A program made the translations under genes and the position numbers. The notes below the pieces were generated by a model. That model had not been told where the DNA came from and searched no databases. It saw nothing but the letters and a program-made list of their open reading frames with translations. Shown one piece after another: positions 59,263-64,000 of a stretch of 64,000 nucleotides of DNA (positions are counted from its first letter, which is position 1; every line of letters starts with the position of its first letter). Where the stretch lies: positions 62,001-126,000 of the forward strand of contig NZ_ATWV01000005.1 in the NCBI RefSeq assembly GCF_000421345.1, read 5' to 3'. This DNA comes from Treponema bryantii NK4A124 (GTDB lineage: Bacteria; Spirochaetota; Spirochaetia; Treponematales; Treponemataceae).

Positions 59263-60180
59263 TTATTTTGCTTCTGCAGTTTTTTTCTGCTCCTGGGAAT
59301 CTGCAAACTCATCCATCCAGTGCTGAATGCATAGACGCCAGTCTGAAGAATACTTACTTTCCAGAAGGGCTCTGTCATACATATAATAAAAGTATTCAAT
59401 TATTTCCTTTCTGGTGGCTTCGTCAATTTCACTTGCAGTTACAAACAGGCAGTCAATAAAATCTATGGCATCATGTGCAGAAAAGAAAGATTTATTCATT
59501 GTTGAAGTAAGCATATAGAGAGCGAGCGGAATACAGTTTACGCTGTGCTGCTTTACAAAGAGAACACTCTCAACAATTGCAACAGCTTGAGTTTTTATTT
59601 CTTCAAGATAGGCAGTTTCTTCTTCCTGAGTAAATAAACCCATGTGGAAAAACTGCTTAAACCAGGCATATACTCCGGCAGAAATTGCTACATGAATACT
59701 GGGAACACATAAAAGATGGGGGTCAAAAAAATGAATGGTACGGAATTTTCGTGTCTTCAGATAACGGGGGCGGGTAGTTGTTGTCATTGTATAGCGATAG
59801 ATGCTTGCGGCGTTCCTGTATATGCTGGTTAAAAACTTAATGTAAACACAAAGATAAGGAGCTGCCTTTTTAAAACCAAGTTTATGCTTAAGCATATCCA
59901 TAGGTTTTACAAAAAAACTTACAAAGCTGAGGTAAGCAAAAATTCTCTGAGGTACAAAAGGAATCTTTTCGTCTATTTCTGTATCAACATTGATTACCCT
60001 TCTTTTTGTAATATGAAACCTTTGCAGATGCTGGAGAATGAAAAAGTCTCTTAAAATCGTAAAGATATAACCCCAGGCGTGGCGGGCAGTGGACAGTCGT
60101 ACAGGCATATAGAAAAATGGTGCAACACTTGAGTAAGAGCTTATCGGTCTATGCTGATCTTTTTTTAAAGTAGTTTTCAT
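59263..60180 (-). CDS. Divergent PAP2-like protein
   Basis: The 305-residue protein is hard to place. KIPFVPQRIFAYLSFVSFF, TTTTRPRYLKT, LLCVPSIHVAISAGVYAWF and VLFVKQHSVNCI resemble, in order, the segments of inositolphosphorylceramide-synthase-type PAP2 enzymes (IPF..., RP, PSxH, KQHxxxD). The last catalytic Asp appears as Cys (QHSVNC), so catalysis may be lost. It has a few hydrophobic stretches but no clear signal peptide. The start overlaps the RqcH stop (ATGA). If the family call is right, it acts on lipid phosphates in the membrane. Confidence 0.45.
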   Translation of the reverse strand: MKTTLKKDQHRPISSYSSVAPFFYMPVRLSTARHAWGYIFTILRDFFILQHLQRFHITKRRVINVDTEIDEKIPFVPQRIFAYLSFVSFFVKPMDMLKHKLGFKKAAPYLCVYIKFLTSIYRNAASIYRYTMTTTTRPRYLKTRKFRTIHFFDPHLLCVPSIHVAISAGVYAWFKQFFHMGLFTQEEETAYLEEIKTQAVAIVESVLFVKQHSVNCIPLALYMLTSTMNKSFFSAHDAIDFIDCLFVTASEIDEATRKEIIEYFYYMYDRALLESKYSSDWRLCIQHWMDEFADSQEQKKTAEAK

Positions 60181-61706
60181 ATCTGTCCTTCTGCATGAAG
60201 TGTGTCTAACCTTGAAAGGCGGGCTTTATCAGGTTCAATGCAAAGATTTTTTTCCTGGGTCGGCAGTACCAGACCTTTGGGTCCGTTTTTTGCACGGCGC
60301 AGGTATTTTACATGTGTGTAATAAAGATCTGTTTTTCCGGCGTTGCGGGCCTTTGAGTAATAAACAGCCAGGTTAGCAGCATCTAACAAAATATCGAGAG
60401 GAACAGTTTTTCCTTTTCGTGCCTTTATAAACACATAGCCGCCCGGAAAGTCGCGGACATGCAGCCAGAGATCATCACCCCTTACATGGTGGCGGAGTAA
60501 CTCATCATTTTCGTTTGCATCGCGGCCAACCAGTATATACCAGCCGTTTACTGTGTAGTCGAGTCCTGGATGAGTTTTTTTCTGCTGCTGTTTTGGAGTA
60601 GTGTCGCGTCTAAGCAGCTGCTCAATTTTTACAGGATTCTGTTCTTTTTTTATTTCTTCATACTGGGCGTCGAGTTTTTCCATCTGCTTTTTGGTTATCT
60701 CAATGTCGTGGGCAAGCTCTTCGGTACCGCTTACAGCTTTCTTGTATTTTTTATAATATTCAGCTGCATTTTCCTGGGCTGATTTTTTAGGGTCTATCAT
60801 AAGGCGGATTGTTTTTCCGCTCTCGTAGTCTTCACATTCAAGAAAATTACTGGAGCCGTCCAGCATATATCCGTAGCTCAAAATCAAATCGCCCTGGTGT
60901 TTCAGCTGGTCCGCATTCTTAAAAGCTTCCTGTTTTTCTTCAAGGTTTCGTAGTGCCGACTCCTTTTTGGAACGGGCAGAGTTGTACCATTTTTCAGCCT
61001 TTTCCAGCAGGGCTTCGCGAGAGAGTGTGTCTGAATGCTCTGAATACCACCAGTCAATATAGGAATTGAATGAGGGGCAAGCCTTCCAGTCTCTCACCGG
61101 GAATTTTGCAAGAACTTCTTCTTTTGACTGGTCCCGAATTTCTACCTCAAATTTTTCATCCTTTACTTCACCGCGCTCGGGCCTGCGGAACATAGGTTCA
61201 AGAATCGTGTTGCCGGTGTCGCAAAGTAAAACGTTTGCCGCATTATTCCAGAGTTTTATATAGAGGATGTAGTTTTCTTCGGTTTCAAGAGGCTCGCCCT
61301 GTGCCTCAAGCTCTTCTTTGCTGAGTATCGGTTTTTTTACAAGGGAAATATGAACAGTGCCTTTAGCTGCACCTTTTGGCTTTTCCTGCACCATGCGGCT
61401 GAGTTCCATTTTTACAACGCGTTCAAAGCCCAGCTGTTCTATAGAGTTTATACGGCAGCCTTTAATGTGAGCACGGAGAAATTCCATAAAGCGCAAAGGC
61501 TTGTCATTTTTTGTTATTTTTTTTCTTGTTTCATTAATGCGCACTGAATTTTGAGCCGTGCAAATCAGCAAAGTTTTTGCAGAGCCTTCTTTATATGTAT
61601 AAAGTGCAAGAGTATCAAAACCTGGCTGAATGATATCCTGAATGAAAGCACCTTCAAGCTTGAGTTCATCCAGAATTAAATTGATTTCATTACAATTAAG
61701 CGACAT
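60177..61706 (-). CDS. NFACT family protein, RqcH-like ribosome quality control factor
   Basis: The 509-residue protein has NFACT-N at the start, a coiled-coil middle (ALLEKAEKWYNSARSKKESALRNLEE; ELAHDIEITKKQMEKLDAQYEEIKK) and NFACT-R at the end (LLRHHVRGDDLWLHVRDFPGGYVFIKARKG). RqcH recruits Ala-tRNA to stalled 50S subunits and adds Ala tails to the nascent chain. Older names call it a fibronectin-binding protein. Cytoplasmic. No RqcP or other partner is adjacent. Confidence 0.88.
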   Translation of the reverse strand: MSLNCNEINLILDELKLEGAFIQDIIQPGFDTLALYTYKEGSAKTLLICTAQNSVRINETRKKITKNDKPLRFMEFLRAHIKGCRINSIEQLGFERVVKMELSRMVQEKPKGAAKGTVHISLVKKPILSKEELEAQGEPLETEENYILYIKLWNNAANVLLCDTGNTILEPMFRRPERGEVKDEKFEVEIRDQSKEEVLAKFPVRDWKACPSFNSYIDWWYSEHSDTLSREALLEKAEKWYNSARSKKESALRNLEEKQEAFKNADQLKHQGDLILSYGYMLDGSSNFLECEDYESGKTIRLMIDPKKSAQENAAEYYKKYKKAVSGTEELAHDIEITKKQMEKLDAQYEEIKKEQNPVKIEQLLRRDTTPKQQQKKTHPGLDYTVNGWYILVGRDANENDELLRHHVRGDDLWLHVRDFPGGYVFIKARKGKTVPLDILLDAANLAVYYSKARNAGKTDLYYTHVKYLRRAKNGPKGLVLPTQEKNLCIEPDKARLSRLDTLHAEGQI

Positions 61707-61745
61707 TTTAATTGATTATAAACTAATTGAGATAAAAAGTCACAT

Positions 61746-62639
61746 TTAATTATGGCCGAGGAAGAGCTTTCTGCAGTTTTCTTCAACTATAGAAGCGAGC
61801 TTTGAGCCTGCTATATCTCTTTTCGCAGAGACATAATCGTAAATATAGCTGATATTGCCCGGCTTGTTTTCTGTGTTTTTAAGAGGTACAGGGGCATAGT
61901 AAGGCGAGTCTGTTTCTATAAGGATTCTGTCTTTTGGAACATAACTTATGAGGTCTGCCATGTCTGCAGCGCCTTTTTTACCTGCATAAGTTACTTCGCC
62001 GTTAAAACTTATGTACCAGCCTAGATCCAGAAAGAAATCCAGCTCAGATTTGCTGTAGGAATAGCCGTGGATTACGCCCTTATTCCATTTTACTGCCTTA
62101 AGTACATCAGCAGTCTCCTGAAAGCCTTTTCGTGAATGCACAATTACCGGCATATTCAGCTTCTTTCCCAGTGTCAGCTGCAGGGCAAAGAGGTCTTTCT
62201 CATCAGAAATTGTATCGTGATCAAAATAATCATGCTCGCGGCCTTCGTATTCTACAGACTCCCAGTCGTGGTCTATTCCGCAGGGGCCTATTGCAACAAG
62301 CTTGTCTGCAAAATCATCACCGGAATCTTTAAAACTTGTGATTGTATCTTCCAGATTTTCGATATATTCGTAACGGTTTTCTACAGAATCCAGGTCAGGC
62401 ATAATGCCCGCACTAAAGTAAATCATCTGGCGGGCCAGGCGCTTTGCATCATCATCATCAATTAATTCAATACATTCCTTAATTGTATCAACTCTGGCCC
62501 AGATATCGTCTGCTTTGATTCCGCTGTTCAGGGCAAAAAAGGGCTTAGAGGCAGTCATTTCTTCCAGTATCTGAGCTCCAAAGTCTGTTCCCGAGTTGTT
62601 TATCATCTGTGTAAAATTAAAAAGAATGTCCGAATTCAT
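61746..62639 (-). CDS. TatD-like paralog with lost metal ligands
   Basis: The 297-residue protein aligns over its full length with the TatD at 29048-29941 (MIYFSAGIMPDLDSVENR like MYFTAGIWPDVGAIHDR; VIVHSRKGFQETADVLK; WYISFNGEVTY; DSPYYAPVPLKNT). The N-terminal HxH is replaced by SDILFNF (residues 3-9), and the Glu of VGECG is Pro119 in AIGPCGID. Later His and Asp (VIVHSR, VIHGYS, IETDSP) remain. It is therefore probably inactive as a nuclease or has a changed metal site. A pseudoenzyme or regulator is possible. Confidence 0.85.
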   Translation of the reverse strand: MNSDILFNFTQMINNSGTDFGAQILEEMTASKPFFALNSGIKADDIWARVDTIKECIELIDDDDAKRLARQMIYFSAGIMPDLDSVENRYEYIENLEDTITSFKDSGDDFADKLVAIGPCGIDHDWESVEYEGREHDYFDHDTISDEKDLFALQLTLGKKLNMPVIVHSRKGFQETADVLKAVKWNKGVIHGYSYSKSELDFFLDLGWYISFNGEVTYAGKKGAADMADLISYVPKDRILIETDSPYYAPVPLKNTENKPGNISYIYDYVSAKRDIAGSKLASIVEENCRKLFLGHN

Positions 62640-62702
62640 AACCTATATATTATCGGATAGAATGGAGCTTTGCCATACTGTCTTGTAAAATTTTATGACC
62701 TC

Positions 62703-62708
62703 TTGACA
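62703..62708 (+). promoter_or_regulatory. -35 box upstream of the ilv leader
   Basis: TTGACA is perfect; the -10 is not clear (AAAATA or AAATAA lie at the right distance). 62640-62702 holds nothing else I recognise. Confidence 0.4.
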
Positions 62709-62737
62709 GAATCGGTAAAATTTGGAAAATAAATGCT

Positions 62738-62797
62738 ATGAAATTCAATGCTTTAGTCAAAGTCGTAGCAGTCCTCGTCCTTGTGGTTAAGAAATAA
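62738..62797 (+). CDS. Val/Leu-rich leader peptide
   Basis: A 19-residue ORF (MKFNALVKVVAVLVLVVKK) with seven Val and three Leu codons, ten of them among 14 consecutive codons. It ends where the RNA region that can pair with the terminator begins. It should sense charged tRNA-Val and tRNA-Leu and control the acetolactate synthase gene. No Ile codon is present. Confidence 0.85.
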   Translation: MKFNALVKVVAVLVLVVKK

Positions 62798-62873
62798 CCA
62801 GAGAGTGAATGTTATATACTTTGTGATAAGCAAAAAATATAAAAGAAGCTCTCCGGTTCGGAGGGCTTTTTTA
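62798..62873 (+). promoter_or_regulatory. Transcription attenuator of ilvB
   Basis: The terminator is AGCTCTCCG-GTT-CGGAGGGCT (62847-62867) plus T6. An antiterminator forms when CCAGAGAG (62798-62805), immediately after the leader stop codon, pairs with CTCTCCGG (62849-62856), seven of eight bases matching. A ribosome that finishes the leader would cover 62798-62805 and allow termination; one stalled at Val codons would leave it free. Confidence 0.8.
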
Positions 62874-62884
62874 TTTATATACAC

Positions 62885-62924
62885 GGTGGTTGAGTACGTG
62901 CGAAGCACGTGTATCGAAACCACC
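62885..62924. repeat. Family 1 palindrome (copy K) between attenuator and ilvB
   Basis: GGTGGTTGAGT, inner stem ACGTGC-GAA-GCACGT, GTATCGAAACCACC; it ends four bases before the ilvB ribosome site. Confidence 0.88.
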
Positions 62925-62940
62925 ATACAGGAGATTTATA

Positions 62941-64000
62941 ATGAAACACACTGGCGCACAAATCATTGTTAAGTTACTGGAAATGTATGGTATTGAAACC
63001 GTAGCAGGAATTCCGGGAGGTTCAATTCTCCCTCTCTATGACGAACTCAACCGCTCTTCAATCCGACACGTCCTTGTGCGCCACGAGCAGGCAGCCGGAT
63101 TCATTGCCCAGGGTATGGCACGTTCAACCGGAAAGCCTGCAGTTTGTCTTGCAACCTCAGGTCCTGGTGCCATGAACCTTCTTACTGCAATTGCAGATGC
63201 CCGCGCAGACTCAATTCCTATCATTGCAATTACAGGACAGGTAAATACAAGTCTCATCGGTACCGATGCCTTCCAGGAAGCAGATACCTTTGGTCTTTCC
63301 TTCCCTATAACAAAGCATTCTATTTTTATCAAAACTCCATACGATTTGCTCGAAGCAATTCCAAAGGCTTTTGAGATTGCAACAAGCGGACGCCCTGGAC
63401 CAGTTTTAATTGACGTTCCACGCGACGTTCAGCTTAAGGAATGTGATTTTGATGCCTGGCCTGACATCAAAAAAATCCGTCTGCACGACATCCGTTTCCA
63501 CACACCAATTGATGAATATTCAGAAAAGATGGGAAAGATTACTGACCTGCTGGCAGCAGCAAAGCGCCCTGTATTGTATTGTGGTGGTGGCTGTGATTCA
63601 GAAGAGGCTGCAAGTGGAATTAAAGCCTTCCTGCAGAATTACAAGCTTCCTGTTGTAACAAGTCTTATGGGCCTGGGCTGCGTTCCTGAAAGTTCAGAAT
63701 GTTTTATCGGCATGGTTGGTATGCACGGAAGTCACGCGGCAAATGTTGCAATGCACGACAGCGACCTGGTAATTGCGGCCGGAGTTCGTTTTGATGACCG
63801 CGCTACCGGTGTAGTTGCAAAGTTCTGCCCTGATGCAAAAATTGTTCATATTGATATTGATGCCGCAGAAGTTGATAAGATTCTGGAATCTTATATTTCT
63901 GTAGTAGCTGATGTTGAATCTGTTTTCCCGGTTATCGCACAGCTTGTAAGTGAAAAGAAAATCAAAGCTGACGAAGGCTGGCTTAAAAAGATTTCTAAGA
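62941..64000 (+). CDS. ilvB: Acetolactate synthase large subunit (3' end outside the window)
   Basis: The first 353 residues are visible. The enzyme condenses pyruvate with pyruvate or 2-ketobutyrate in Val/Leu/Ile synthesis. Motifs: the ThDP-activating Glu in VRHEQAAGFIAQGMAR, SGPGAMNLLTAIADA, ITGQVNTSLIGTDAFQEAD, and the FAD-binding VIAAGVRFDDRATG. AGGAG is seven bases before the ATG. It is governed by the Val/Leu attenuator upstream. Whether ilvN follows is beyond the window. Confidence 0.96.
   Translation, partial: MKHTGAQIIVKLLEMYGIETVAGIPGGSILPLYDELNRSSIRHVLVRHEQAAGFIAQGMARSTGKPAVCLATSGPGAMNLLTAIADARADSIPIIAITGQVNTSLIGTDAFQEADTFGLSFPITKHSIFIKTPYDLLEAIPKAFEIATSGRPGPVLIDVPRDVQLKECDFDAWPDIKKIRLHDIRFHTPIDEYSEKMGKITDLLAAAKRPVLYCGGGCDSEEAASGIKAFLQNYKLPVVTSLMGLGCVPESSECFIGMVGMHGSHAANVAMHDSDLVIAAGVRFDDRATGVVAKFCPDAKIVHIDIDAAEVDKILESYISVVADVESVFPVIAQLVSEKKIKADEGWLKKISK

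Overview
This window looks like the chromosome of a spirochaete, most likely a saccharolytic gut or rumen Treponema. The basis is the moderate G+C content, the outer-membrane barrel, lipoprotein and TonB-receptor content, high-molecular-weight rubredoxin, NFACT/RqcH, LarE/LarB/LarC, intracellular xylan enzymes and the general look of the proteins. The genus is an inference; there is no rRNA here. I saw no phage, insertion sequence with a transposase, CRISPR array or tRNA. The window holds about 45 protein genes, an SRP RNA, a cobalamin riboswitch, an amino-acid attenuator and an unusually dense population of short palindromic repeats.

Layout. 1-1933: end of an ABC-F ATPase, a flavin reductase-rubredoxin protein and an RsmI-like methylase. 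1982-8777 (minus): a complete trpE-trpGD-trpCF-trpB-trpA operon with both E. coli-type fusions, a clear promoter and three 18-bp operator-like palindromes. 8974-9070: SRP RNA. 9199-12241: GTP-type PEP carboxykinase, a lipoprotein glycosidase and a 55-aa small protein. 12368-23007 (minus): RlmM-like methylase, PilZ protein and a 3079-residue secreted protein. 23237-27007: GH43 glycosidase and an acetylesterase. 27046-33479: PurF-like protein, a conserved small protein, TatD nuclease, a secreted protein, pseudouridine synthase, orphan DNA methylase and a membrane-anchored EEP hydrolase. 33550-42272: Na+/solute symporter, MetA, a degenerate alpha/beta hydrolase, U32 protein, barrel protein, lipoprotein phosphoesterase and a Rel protein with a dead hydrolase site. 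42409-48190: TolC-adaptor-RND-PII-like efflux operon. 48229-55375 (minus): prmC, prfA, GH10 xylanase, and a tight operon of two small membrane proteins with larE, larB and larC. 55625-59253: HAD phosphatase, then a B12 riboswitch controlling a lipoprotein and a BtuB-like receptor. 59263-62639 (minus): PAP2-like protein, RqcH and a degenerate TatD paralog. 62738-64000: Val/Leu leader peptide, attenuator and the start of ilvB.

The main unusual theme is the repeats. Family 1 (outer arms GGTGGTT/AACCACC around a variable but always self-complementary inner stem) has 13 units, including one inside the B12 riboswitch and one identical 103-bp pair inserted in the same reading frame in two neighbouring genes (a pseudouridine synthase and a DNA methylase). 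Family 2 (ATTGCTTCG...CGCAATGAC) supplies the C-terminal residues and stop codons of trpCF, prmC and larC. Family 3 (GTCATTCCGAACTTGTTTCGGAATC type) encodes the linker between the TrpC and TrpF domains. The best candidates for undescribed biology are these exonised repeats, the two-membrane-protein plus lar operon, and the B12-regulated surface lipoprotein.
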